64,000 nucleotides of DNA from Agapanthus africanus (GCA_030015575.1 JASDDO010000016.1:65283396-65347395); one strand, 5' to 3'. Numbered from the stretch's first letter, positions 46,443 to 58,149 are shown. Numbers and translations: made by a program. The notes: a model not told the origin generated them from the letters alone.

Positions 46443-47172
46443 TCTCATTTTCTATTTTTTTTAACAACGATGATGCTTGAGTAAGATCCTTACCTAGGTT
46501 AGGTCTCGAATAGCTAGTTGTAATATTCTTCTTAACCTAAATTGTTTCTACCTTCCCTTTTGTTTTATTTTTATCTTTTTAATTAGTGAGTAATTTCTCA
46601 CTTGTTAAGGCAGGAGAAGGAAGGTTTCAGAGAAGGAAATATCTCTCACTCCTTTCTTTGCCCAACACCTTAATTCGGACTCCCTTCAATTGAACCATAA
46701 TCCACTCACTACGGCACGCTATCCTACATGATAGTGGTGATTCCCTACTTAGACCGGTTGTGCTTGAATTAATTGGAGGTTAGGGCTAGGAGACAAGAAC
46801 ACAACGGACAAGGACCAAAGGAAGAAACTAAGCATGGAAAGCCTAGATTATACTTGCAAGTTCCTTCCTAGTCGTGCTAATCCCTGTTGTTGCCGATTAG
46901 CTTAACACCGATATTAAAAAGGGCAGTAAAATAGGTGTGATATTCCTAAATCGAACTAACCTAATCCTAACCCTAGCAAGTCTTTTATCATCTTTTATCT
47001 TGTAAGTAGATCTTAAAACAAAACTCGAATTAATCGGATTTAACTCGTTAAAACATAAAGAAAAAGATTCCATCTCCCTGTGGATCGACCCGTACTCAAC
47101 CAGCTAGCTACCAAGCGAAACCGTCTTGATTGCAGTAATTAAAAATACGCAAAAACGCGAACAATCAACTAT

Positions 47173-47952
47173 CATTTAGTAAATAAATATCGATATAGTA
47201 AAATAGCATGTTGCAAGTTTACAACTTGCCTGATCGGATCTCATGTCGAGATACGGTTATCACGTCCAAAGTCGAAATAAATTCATGATGCAACTTACGT
47301 GGGCAGGACTGGACTTGGTTGAGCAACTGCGTGACCTGATAACTGGAGTAGACGATGACAGTAGCTGGGTCATCTGGATCATCGGCGATGTACGCAACTC
47401 TGGCGAAACGCCCGGAATCAAGAAAAGGAAAGAAAGAAAGCAAGAAAAGAAGAAGAAGAAGGGAGTGGTTGTTGTTGGTGGTTATCTGGTAGGTGGGGAC
47501 GGACAGAAGGACGGTGGAGAGGTGACGAGGACGACGACGACGAGGTGCTGCCATCGGCGAGGTAGCTGTGAGCTTGGAGGTGATCGGGGAATGGTGTATT
47601 TGATGGTGGTGGTGGTCTAGGGTGTTGCTGGGAGGCAAGAAGGTGAAGAGGGTGTTGTGATGGTGACAGACGGTAACGAGGGGTCCCGGTGACGAGGGTG
47701 GCTGGCAGGGATTTGAGTTTCTTGGCATCGGGAAAGTTGCAGGAAGGTGGTCAGGAAGAGGAGAAGTAGGTGGTGATGATGAGAGGGCGAAGAGGAGGTG
47801 AGGACGACGGTGATGGTGAGAATGAGGTCGAGGGGTGAACAACGGCGACGAGGGAATGGTTTAGGGTTTTTGGGTTCGTGGTCGCGGGATAAAGAAAGAA
47901 GAACGAGGAAGAGAGAGAGAGAGTTGTGAGGTTAATTGTTAGTTTTTATAAA

Positions 47953-47991
<39 letters not shown>

Positions 47992-48697
47992 GAGAGAGAG
48001 ACAGAGGTGGGGACGGGTTAGGGAGAGAGAGAGAGAGACTAAGAAAATAGAGAGAGATATATAGATTTATATTTAGTTTAATTAATATATTATATAATAA
48101 CAGTATGTATATTATTAGTTATATGAAAATATTATAATATATATATATATATATTATAGAATTTTACAACTAATACCAGATTACTTTGAATATTACCCGG
48201 GTCCCTTCTAAAAATCTAGTTTTTAAATATAGAGATATATGTAAGAGTTTAAACCATAATGTGATGTCCTATAAAAAAATGTATACCCCTAAGTACGGAT
48301 CTACGTAAATATACGTAGCGATGCAAATGAGTCTGTTTTAAAAATTTGGACCTGAACATAATATATGGATGCAACCATATGATATGGGGTACGATGACGT
48401 GCAAGGATAGATATACAAATATATTATTTAGTTTTTATTTTGTATTATTAAAAGATATACGGATACTAAAATATATTATATATGTATAATATCAAGATTT
48501 GCACGTATATTTTGTACTAGCAAATATTTGATATAATCTTGAACCATGATGGGTTTCAAACATGCGGGTCAGGTCGGATAATAATCACAACTACCAATTG
48601 CACTATCCGCAACCCAAAAGCAATAGTAATCAACAATTTTGCCTCAAGATTTGAAATACCCAAAATAAATATAGTATACATACACTAGGGTGTTACA
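47173..48697 (-). repeat. G2 5' LTR, segment 3 of 3 (5' end of the LTR)
   Basis: The minus strand begins TGTAACACCCTAGTGTATG at 48697, the usual start of chromovirus LTRs. No purine tract precedes it, so it is the 5' LTR. A TATA-like TTTATAAA lies near 47945, followed on the minus strand by a CT-rich leader. A 207-codon frame (47842-47219, minus) is His/Pro/Ser-rich low complexity and not called as a gene. TA microsatellite at 47957-47989. Confidence 0.6.
47957..47989. repeat. TA microsatellite
   Basis: About 16 TA units, followed by GA-rich tracts (47990-48040). Confidence 0.9.
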
Positions 48698-51600
48698 ATA
48701 AGTAAGGGCATACAGAAATACAAGTGAGTTGTATACTATAGTTGGAAACATTTTCGGCATTTGAAATTTGGGCAGCACCTCCTTTGTAAATTTTAATCCA
48801 AATACACAAAAGCAATAATATAGGCATCCCCAAGCAGGAGCTAGAACTTCAATAATTGGTGGAATCATAACCACGCAATATAAAAATATACGACGCCTAA
48901 GGTGAAGATCAATCACAGAAGGAAAATAAAGAAGACCAAGACATCATCGAGCTCAAAATAAAGAACAATATACCCATCTCTCTCTAAGTCTTAAAGAATA
49001 TATAGGTCTGGTGTCTAGGTCTACCAAATATACATAGTCTGGTTGATGGAGATTTTAACTAGATTACAACTGAAAATAATATATACAAATGGTGGTCACG
49101 ATCCAAGTGCACTCCACCTACCAATACAAATCACCCAGAAGAAAACTGTGTGCCAACAAGCCCTACTGATCCGAGCGATCGATCCTACAAGAAAACTATG
49201 GCACAACAGGGGTGAATTGCCAACTCGTGAGTAGAAAATATCAGCACGTAGAAATTGAAGGTATAACGATCTCCTAGGTCATACTGTAATATAAAACATC
49301 ATCCTGTATGGTATCTTGGGTGATTGTGTATACATATGTGTAAAATAACAATTTCATGCCAGTATTAGTATATAGTACCAAGTCATTTGTGTCATACGTA
49401 AATATATACGTGTATCATCCAATGTGTGTCCATCAACGACACATTAAATCGTCATGAATCCTTAGGGTCCAACATCGACACTCGAAATCATCATAAAACC
49501 CGTATACAGCATCGACACGTAAATCAGCATATCTCAGGCACCGTCTTATCTGATTGACCCTCATATTCATCTGTCTTAATCGCTCCGGTCGGTATCCTCC
49601 GGATATCCTCTGAGTCAAATCCATCACCGGTAGGTAGTGTTCCCCTGCCGGGCACAACTTCTCTCTATAGATCTTCTTGCCTCGAGGTACCATACCGAGT
49701 CCACCATGTACCCGCTGACGGTGCCTCCTCGCTTCTCGAATCGGGTAGTATCATAGCTCGGAATCGAGAAATCTCTTGGTGGATATCGAAATATCATATT
49801 AAGAGAAACGCGTTTTAAAACAGTCATAAAACTTTAAAAATATATCTTCGGTTCTCAAATCCAAAAATCTCATGAAAACAGAATCTCATAATCATGTAAC
49901 CATAATAGAACATTAAATGCAAGCACATAACAGTACTGTAAGGTTAACCAGTGTTTTCATATAAGCATGTCATGTAACTAGGTAAGGAAGTGTAATATCT
50001 AAACTAGCATGTGCGGTAAAGAGCACTAAACAGATAACTGTAATTCTATAAATTTGGGAACAATACAGTGATATAGCAGTTTCTAATGTGTACGTGACAT
50101 GGCAATCACCGATGATGTATGTGTAAGCCGGCAAGTCTGTGTATGTGCAACATGCGCATTATCGGTAATGGTGCATGTGTCCTAGCAGACGAAGTCACAC
50201 CAAATAAGTACCGGGAACGTAGTACGTATGTCGTAAGGAAAATAATACAGCGTAAACATAAACGGTATAAAATACGTAACTACATATTAACCATACGCTT
50301 ATACTTTAAATAATATGAATCATAGTTTTTGAAAATGGGGCTACAGTGTTTTTTTAAAAAGAGATACTATTTGAAAATCCGCAGTGTCTCTTGAGATTCT
50401 TATTTAAAGCGCCTAACGATTCGTTAGTTTGAAAATAAGTATGGTTCAAAATGTATCCTATTATCTACTTAAGTGGCCTAAAATCATATTCCTCAAGTCG
50501 ATTTATATGTGTGATTTGGCGATTCATCCTCATCATATCACGTACGGCATAATATATCGTATGGTAACAACAAATAAAAGTACGGATCTATGGTCATGTA
50601 AATCATATTATCTCATGTCATCATATATATCACCTCATATCATATCTTAGCATATATATATATATATATATATATATCACCTCGCATCCTCATAGCAAAC
50701 ATATCGACTCGTGTCATCTTGTTTCATCATGTCCTCATCTCATCATATCATCTCGTAATTATTCTCATGGTTATATATGTATATATAAGCGTAATTACCT
50801 AAGTGTCATGGAGTAAGAAAACTGGAACTAGGGACATACTTTCCTACACGTACACTACTATGGTTATAGTATAACAAAACCCTATTAGCTAGGTATACAC
50901 ATCTAAATATCTATATATATACAATATTTCTGATCTCTTAGTAATATGGTTGTGGGGTTGCTATACGCCATCCACCCGACTTCCCCCGTAGAGATACATC
51001 TACTCATCTACTATCCTCGCTCTAGCCGAAGTTGATGAACGTCTTGTTCTCCTTCGTCGCCCCGGAAGTCCACGCGAAGGTATCTACAATTCAATGCGTG
51101 TCGTAATGAAATTACAATCAAATCCGAAAACCGATACGGCACGCGAAGCGCATATAGGTTAGAACCAATGGTCCACGCATGGAAGAATAACCAAACAACT
51201 TCCGACGTTGACATACGAACGTCAAACGACTGAGTCAAAACTCAAATATCAAAACCCAAGTTTTCAAAAGTCGCTGAACAAAATTTGAAACCTAGTAAAA
51301 CACTCCCAGATTCTACCTAAGGTGAAATTAGGGCATTTTGCATATTAGATAGATCTAGTTACCTAAATATTGATCTATAGACCAAAATCCAAACCCTAAC
51401 TCCAACTTTGGGCCGCAAATTGTGACCAATAGGAATAAATTAACGGGCAGGACAAGGGGGTTAGGGCTCGGGCTTTTAGGGTGGCATCCTATTTGCCTGC
51501 ACATCTCACAGTGTTTGCAATAAATTTTTCAGAGTCTCCAATTCATCCCAGATTCCAATTGATCACTACAATATCAACAAAACCGATATCGGAAAATTCT

Positions 51601-52534
51601 AATTTCGTGTTTGGGACTTCAAAGATCATTTTAAACCAGGCTACCATTACTACTAGGCCACAGGACACTCACTACACCTCCACTAACCTCTACTACAAGT
51701 TTCATCCTCTAATCCTCATCCTAGAATTTTCTAAGATCATAAAATTTAAACCTCTTAACTCTAAACTAACACTTGAGCTTAGAAAACATAAAAATTGAAG
51801 GATGGTGAAAGTTTTACCTCATGGAGCAACTCAAAAAAATTCCCAGATAATCCAAAGTGCTCAAAACTCCAACTTGATCTCACCATGTGGAGTAGGATAA
51901 GGTTGTGGACATTTTTTGTGAAGGTGGTGTAATGTTTTAGTAAGGTTTTGGGGGTGGGGCAAGGTGGTAGTGAGGGTAGAGGTGAAGGAAGAAGGAGATG
52001 AAGAATGGGATGAAGGAAAATGAAGGGGGGAATGGATTGTTGGAGGTAACCATACATACACACACACTCTCTCCCTCTCTTCCTCTTTCTCACACTCTCT
52101 CTCCTCATAAATCTAGTCACTTCATGTCCCCCTCGTCAATTATTCTTTTTCTTTTCTTTTCTATTTTTCCTTTTCTAAAAACAAAACAACATCAAACATA
52201 AAAATGAAACCATGCATGAGACAAAATGCAATGTGTCATGGCATATTAAACAAGGTTAACAAAAATTGATTTGGCTTAATGCATAAGTAGTAATCTACAA
52301 ATCAAATTTAGCATAAACTTATATGTAAATAATTGTATAATAATTTATAAAAGCCCAAATCTAATAAATGCTTCCATAAATAATAATTCATATTAACTTC
52401 CAAATATTTTCCAAATATAGTTATATAATTATACCACTCTACGAAAACTCAAATCCATACCCGTGTAGTTTTTCATGAAATTTATTATTTTATTCCTTAA
52501 ATTCTAAAAATATTATTTTATATTTTCTAAAATA
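48698..52534 (-). repeat. G3 3' LTR, chromovirus-like, incomplete
   Basis: The minus strand begins TGTGATATTTTAGAAAATA at 52534 after a purine tract. It keeps the G1 LTR landmarks in order: the CGATTCGAGAAGCG / GAGGCACCGTC block (49720-49745, compare 26850), the island 49430-49760, and ACAAAGGAGGTGCTGCC (48770, compare 36353). Cut about 130 bp before its expected end by G2. A decayed GC dyad (GGCCGCAAATTGTGACC) is at 51411-51427. TA repeats at 48139-48155 and 50652-50677. Small frames are not supported as genes. Confidence 0.7.
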
Positions 52535-52793
52535 TCACAATCTTCCCCCCTTAAATAAATTCAGTCCCCGAATTTAAATTTAAACCCCCAAAATATGAAA
52601 ACATTTTAGCAAATCAGTCAAATCAACGGGGATTCAAAATCACAAAATACACAAGAAATAACACAGCGCGACGTGTGCGCATGAAAATGGGTGCAAAACC
52701 CAATAATCAAAACTCCGCCAAACGTCATGCCAATCATAAAAGCTATGATGCATATGCAAGTTTCAAAATCTACTATTTAGTTCAAGTATCATA
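52535..52793 (-). other. G3 3' internal end with polypurine tract
   Basis: The minus strand reads TTCGGGGACTGAATTT then TTTAAGGGGGGAAGAT directly before the LTR, the characteristic 3' end of chromovirus internal regions. No coding block is readable in the remaining bases before C4 interrupts it. Confidence 0.7.
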
Positions 52794-53695
52794 TGCAGGG
52801 TTACTTACGATGGCAGTAAGGTTTCGAGAGGCATCCTCCATGCCAAATTAAAAAATTTGCCGTTCTAGCTAACCCTAACTGAGAATCGTTAACTAGAAAT
52901 CGACGGAAATGTAAATGCAAACACTTTGCTAGTAAAGTGAGCTAGGAATACAACCTTTGTAGACCGGTCCTTCACTTCAATAGCTCCATATAGTAGTCCC
53001 TTCGCTGCGATCGTGAACTCTGGACTCTAGAGTGGCTCCCAAGAAGAAACGAACATGCTTGCTTCGAAGTCTTCGAGGCCGAAGATGATCTACGTCGAGG
53101 AGACACTAACCCAAGCAATCTCTTCACTGATCTTGGAATTAGTGAAGCAAACTCCCTATATTAAATGGCAAGTAGTAGAGGATGATGAAGTAGGAATTTT
53201 ATTCACTTTAGATTTCATATTCTCACAATCATTCATCACCATTGAAAAAGCTAGAAAGCTTTTTTCAAGAAGAAGAAGAACAAGTGATGAAAAAATGAAT
53301 TAATGTTAAGGTTAGAAATGCAACCAAGGGTTAAGCATGTCAGTTTATTCAAACCCCTGAATAGGAAAACGAGGGTGCTTAACCTTTGTAGAGAGTTAAT
53401 CATGAGCTAGGTTAAAGTTAGGTTAATAAATAAGGTAGACAAAAAGGGTGGACAAAGTCAAAGAAGTCTACAAGCTTCTTCCAAAATATCAACCATGACT
53501 AATTCCACAATTTTAAATTTCCTTAATAAAAAAGAAAAACCCTAATCTAACCCTAGCATGGTTCAAGTCTCATAAACCCTAGTTGCATTTATAACCTAGC
53601 ATGATACAATTAATATATATCACATATATACCAATGTATCCAACGTGAGAAAAGAAATCTTAAGTTAGCTAATAATAGTTAATGTAAATTAATAT
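52794..53695 (-). repeat. C4: Ty1/copia LTR, partial
   Basis: The left end TGCAGGGTTACTTACGATGG aligns with the 3' end of the C3 LTR (TGTAGGGTTCC...GGCATC.ACCATGCCAA). No primer site lies to its left, so it is the outer end of a minus-strand element. It is interrupted at 53696 by C5 and continues beyond the window. The frame at 53055-53303 lies in the Ser/Arg-coding stretch common to these LTRs and is not a gene. Confidence 0.65.
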
Positions 53696-55869
53696 TGTTG
53701 GATATAGTGCCCTCAGAGTCAATTATTGAATCGCAGGAACGTGAATGCAATGATTGAGGGAGGACCTATACCGGTAGGACAGTCTTACTCGAAAGCTTTG
53801 TATACTATCTGGTTTATCTTTATCATTGTGTACAGTTCACTATTACACGTTGATAGAAAATAGTATACTACCTGGTTTATCTTTATAATCGTGTACTGCT
53901 TTAGGTGATGGTATAGATCACTATTGCACGTTGATAAAGCCCTTAGGATTCATGCTTGACGACCAGCAGTATGATGGCGATCATATACATGGGAGCTGGG
54001 GTCTATAAGCACATCCTTAAAGTGGTCCCTAGTCGTGGGAGTTTCGAGACTGGGCATCGATACTCCATTAGTAGACTAGTGTATACAGTCGAGACCCCGA
54101 CGAGGGGAGGTGGCCGGTCTGACAAGTCATTCGTGTCAGTTGGTACACCTAAGATGTATACAGGTGCTCATTGGGTTATGAGTATACTGGACAGGACTCG
54201 CCGGGAACATGCTAGTTGGTATTATACCAAGCGTCAGATAGCAGTTCCCTGGTGACATGTGTACAGGTTAGTTCATCGACCTGAAATCATCATTTATCTC
54301 GTGTGAGTTCCCACTATACTTTGATTACTACCCTACCAAGGCTCAAAGGAGTCTTGCAAACAGGTTTTAGTTGGGTACAGTCGCGAGCCACATGGAGGCA
54401 GTGAGCGGATCTCCAGGGGTTTCGTCTCTCTCGATATTGGGGGTGAGATCGCGCTGTGTCTAGGAGAGCCATTACACAAAGCCCTCGGCCGAGGCAGGAG
54501 ATTTACTGGTAGGTATTCCAGTTGTATCTCAGGGTGTTCTGGGCTACACCCCGACACGACTTGTACCGCTTTTGGGGGTCTGACTTTTACCAACCCCCTA
54601 GGCCCGCCATGCGATTCCCATAGACGAACGGACCAGACTGTACGGATATTGTCACTGACAGGCTCGGTAGGGTGTCAAGATGAGTTCTCTCATCGACCTC
54701 CCCTTTGGCCAATACCTGGTAGCTCGTTACGTACGGCTAATACCTTTGACGTGCTAGTGGTTAAATCCACAGCCAAAGTATTGACGTGTCTTTAGAGTCC
54801 CCCACAGACAGTTTCTTAAGTTTTGGGCGAAACGCTGTAGAGGCCGTATGGATTTATGGCAGGGTTCGAACGTACGCGTGCACTTGTGCACGTGTAGTGT
54901 TTCAGACGGATAATACTAGCGGGCTTTGGTTTAAGCCGGATCCTAGTATTATACTGTGTAGATTTTGTCTCATTGCATTTGTATTCGGTTGGAATACAAA
55001 TACGGGTATGTATATAGAGTCGCGGGGTTATCCTGTAATTTGCTACCGGATCGCTTTTTGAAGTTACCAGCTTGCTTTCTCTTTTTGGCCAAATTCCTTT
55101 TCTATTGTTCGTTGGCTGAATTTTCCATGGAGGGGGTTATTTGCAAATGAGCAATTAGTGGAGGGAAGGGTTTTTTTATGGTGCCGGGGCTCCAGAATTC
55201 TGCAGCAAGTCCATGTGCCTTCATGATTTTCTTTGCTTTATTTTGTTCATCATTTCTTTGCATTTATGTGATGGGATTAGACAAAATTTTGGGTGTGACT
55301 TTTTCCTCATGATCACCACCTTTTCTTATGCTCACCCCATGCTTTTTCTTGTGCTCACCCCATTGAAAATTCCCACTGCCAATTTGGCCGAGAGCTTTAT
55401 AGAGGCAGCCAATCATTTTGGTGAAAAGAGATTGATACATTTTTGCTAAGAAAATCCTTGAGCTCATTTTCCCTTCTATCTCCCTTTGAGGCAACTTCAT
55501 TAACCGTCGAGACATAGCATTCTACACCCAGTCTACAGCAATCTTGGATACGTCGGCTTGCCAACTTCGTGTCCGGGTTGCTTCGGTTCAGAGGTGGGAG
55601 CCCGTAAAAAGACTTCTCGATGTGGTGCCCTTCCGACGAGGAGACCGAAGATCAGTGATGCCGCGTGGAGCTTGGGATGGTGGCCGAAGACCGAAGGACA
55701 CAGATCGCTCGGTATAGCCTCTCTACCCTTTCTCTAGTTAGCTAGTAGTAGGTTAATGGTCCGATCCGGGTTGATAGTCCGCGGTAGCGCCGGTTTCTAG
55801 TTAAAGAAAAGCTTTTGTTTCCGCATTTTGGCCTCAGACTGACGGCTGGGGCGCTACCGTGGTCCTACA
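53696..55869 (+). repeat. C5 5' LTR (2174 bp)
   Basis: TGTTGGATATAG to GGTCCTACA. Contains a 63-bp tandem duplication (TATACTATCTGG at 53801 and 53864), present in both LTRs, and GTAGGT at 54509, at the site of GTAAGT in C1 and C3. Frames at 53956-54255 and elsewhere are LTR sequence. Confidence 0.85.
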
Positions 55870-55882
55870 TGGTATCAGAGCC
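55870..55882 (+). other. C5 primer-binding site, tRNA-Met
   Basis: TGGTATCAGAGCC, exact, abutting the LTR. Confidence 0.9.
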
Positions 55883-56079
55883 ACGCCATTAACTTATACT
55901 AGCTTGCTCTAACGTGTTTACAAGTTCGATCGAACGGATTTTCCAAAAACCGCGTTTCCAAAGTTCAGTTTCTGTCGAAATTTTTTTGTGGTCAAAAAAT
56001 ATTTTGGTGCATTGCAGAAATACAGGCAGGGTTTTTAATGATATCTGGGAAAATTTGGTGAAGTGATGTTCTTGTTTAG

Positions 56080-56127
56080 CCACGGAAGCGCGGCCGTACC
56101 CCTACTTTGGCCGCGGTTCCGCCGCAG
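56080..56127. other. Paired GC dyad (C5 leader)
   Basis: CACGGAAGCGCGGCC and GGCCGCGGTTCCGCCGC, 16 bp apart, about 200 bp after the primer site. Confidence 0.7.
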
Positions 56128-57279
56128 TAAAGAGGATTCACTGCACCAAATTTCTTCAGTAGGTTCCTGAGTTGGAAATAGGGTTTTTGGTATATTCTGT
56201 TTGGTCCCAAATTTATTTTGAGTGCTACAGTTGTGCTTGGGGCCCACTTCGGGAATTTTAGTCGATCGAAAATTTTAAACATGTTAGTTCACAGTATTTA
56301 CATTATATCTGCGACCGTGAATGTCACTTGATCGGTAAATCCTGTCTAACTGCTATAGCCCTTTTAGACGGATTTGCGAACGTGACATTCACGTTGATGT
56401 TCTGTGTTGTGCTGTGATGTTGCTGATTTGTCATGGTGGATAGCCTGGTTGCAATGGTAGTACAGTTTGGTTGTATATGTAAATTTGATATTGCGGGGCG
56501 AGCGTCCGACATATGGACTGCCGTCACTGCCTGTTTGTATATTATTCTTTTGGGGCACGACCGGGCAGAGGTCGATGTACCGTTGTATATATTTTACTTT
56601 CTGTACTATGATTACCCCGCGGTGGGGTGCACGGATAGCCAGGTTCTAGAGGGCAACGGGCCCGCATCTCATGGCTTTGAGACGGAGGGGGCTTTTTGGC
56701 AGGCTATTCGCCGCACTCGTAAGGGGTACAGATTGACCCAAAGAGGGGTACTCAAGTTACCGGATTCCATGAAGTGCTGGGTGGTCCATTCACGTTGTTG
56801 AAGGGGGCTGCCTCGCTTCAGGTTTTGGCGGGTAACTTGCCGCGCCCGTAGGGGTCTAGGATTTCATTGCACAGGCTATCCACATGACCAGGGGAACGTC
56901 GGGTTTCAGTAGCGGCTTTATGAAACCCGGGGATCCCAGATATCTGTATTGCTCTGTGATGCTTATTACATTTCTGTGATGTTGCATTTTATCATGCCTT
57001 GAGCGATCATTATATATTGATATATATACTATTATATGTTGTATATGTTTTGCATCCGCGCTAGTCCAGTCCCCGCTCTGTCATTAGTTAAGTAACCTAA
57101 CGGGTAATGACGGGACCCAGAGGCGAATGCAGATGGCATATACGTACATCGTATTTTCGTTCTTTTGTGGTGTGATCAATTGATGGGACTGCATTGATTC
57201 GGATCAATGCAAGCTAAACAAACCTATTCTGATGTTGTTGGAACATTTTCAAAAAGCTGTTATTGGAAGGACGTTCTCT

Positions 57280-57375
57280 TTTGTTTTGCACAGTGGTATT
57301 CGGTTATGAATATCCAGTACCTCAGTCGACGAGGCAAGGGCCGAGATCCCTTCACCGGGAGTGACCCCTTGGACA
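57280..57375 (+). repeat. Duplicated hairpin module, C5 copy 1
   Basis: CCTC-AGTCGAC-GAGG stem and GATCCCTTCACCGGGAGTGA. The most diverged copy, but it still pairs. Confidence 0.55.
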
Positions 57376-57419
57376 GAAGTTTGCGTCAGGGTAATAACTT
57401 CACTATAGCCGATTGCTTT

Positions 57420-57516
57420 TTGCTTTGCATCGTGGTATTCAGTTGGAATATCCTGCACCTCATTCTATGGGGAAAGAGCCGAGATCCCGTCACTGGGAGT
57501 GACCTCTTTAGCAAAG
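57420..57516 (+). repeat. Duplicated hairpin module, C5 copy 2
   Basis: CCTCAT-TCT-ATGGGG (one T-G wobble) and GATCCCGTCACTGGGAGTGA. Confidence 0.58.
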
Positions 57517-58149
57517 GTTTTTTTCCAAAAACCAGCCGTAGCCCTCCGTCATTTCTTACGGGTATTATTTAGTATTCGTGCTGCGTTTGTTGACCAAGTC
57601 AAGATGTAGTGTTCGGTAGCTAAGTGGTGCTCGTTTGTTGCATAAATGAGATTGGTTAAGACAGTCGTGCGGCCTTGTTGAACTAGTCAAGGGCACGTAC
57701 GGGTGGGTTTAATGTAGTCCAGAATAATGACGGGTTGAACTAGACTAGCGGTTTATTGTTTGTTGACCTAGTCAAGGTCATAAGCCGCTTGGTGTAAAAA
57801 CATAAATCGGGAGTTTCTAAAGAAACTGAAACTTGCCAGGCATGTGCATACCTTCTGGAGTGTAATAACGTGAGTGGATTCCGTCACGTTATCATGCGAT
57901 GATAGTTGGATCCCGATTCCCACTGATGAGTTGGTTTACTCCTCGGGCGATCCCGACTAATTCTTCTTTCAGGTTTGGAGGAGAATTTGAGGATACAGTG
58001 GGAGGTTTCCTGATTGGATAAAGTGATAACCATTCTGATCTAGGTTAGAGTGCACACTGAGTGTTTCTTTTCTTTCTTTCTTTGGCAGCGATCATGGCCC
58101 GACCCTTGACTATGACTCAGTGACCAAGTTAACCGAACCTTCTTAAACA

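Larger units (their letters stand above)
36971..47167 (+). mobile_element. N2: non-autonomous Athila-like LTR retrotransposon (10.2 kb with S1)
   Basis: 5' LTR 36971-38485, tRNA-Asp primer site 38488-38505, leader, ORF1 39615-41294, ORF2 41738-42740, AT-rich spacer, purine tract 44117-44132, 3' LTR 44133-47167 holding S1. The target duplication ACTAT is perfect (36966-36970, 47168-47172). The internal region of about 5.6 kb has no reverse transcriptase, RNase H or integrase, so the element depends on another for movement. LTRs differ by about 6-7% in the first 560 bp by eye. Confidence 0.9.
44133..47167 (+). repeat. N2 3' LTR (about 1571 bp without S1)
   Basis: TGTTCATATCAG to GAACAATCA. Interrupted at 44984-46442 by S1. 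GC dyad pair 44577-44627, TATAAATA 44731-44738. Confidence 0.88.
55883..58093 (+). other. C5 5' leader (structured, non-coding)
   Basis: Same order of blocks as in C2 and C3: GC dyad pair (56080-56127), GTAGGGGTCTAGG block (56850), ATTAGTTAAG / GTAACCTAA inverted repeat (57083-57102), hairpin module pair (57280-57516), CTACTCC...GGGCGATCCCGAC block (57935), then a pyrimidine run ending TTTCTTTGGCAG (58077-58088) before ATG 58094. That ATG opens only 9 codons. Frames of about 120 codons here are not conserved in C2 or C3. Confidence 0.68.

Noticed and set aside
47219-47842. 207-codon frame rich in His, Pro and Ser on the minus strand
   Set aside because: Low-complexity sequence inside the G2 LTR just downstream of its TATA-like site; an antisense frame of 125 codons overlaps it and no domain is visible.
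49043-52201. Several frames of 60-113 codons between 49 and 52 kb
   Set aside because: All within the G3 LTR, AT-rich or low complexity, on both strands, without any recognisable motif.
57920-57965. CTGATGAG, the start of a hammerhead ribozyme core
   Set aside because: No GAAA partner and no fitting stems follow, and C3 lacks the motif at the homologous place.
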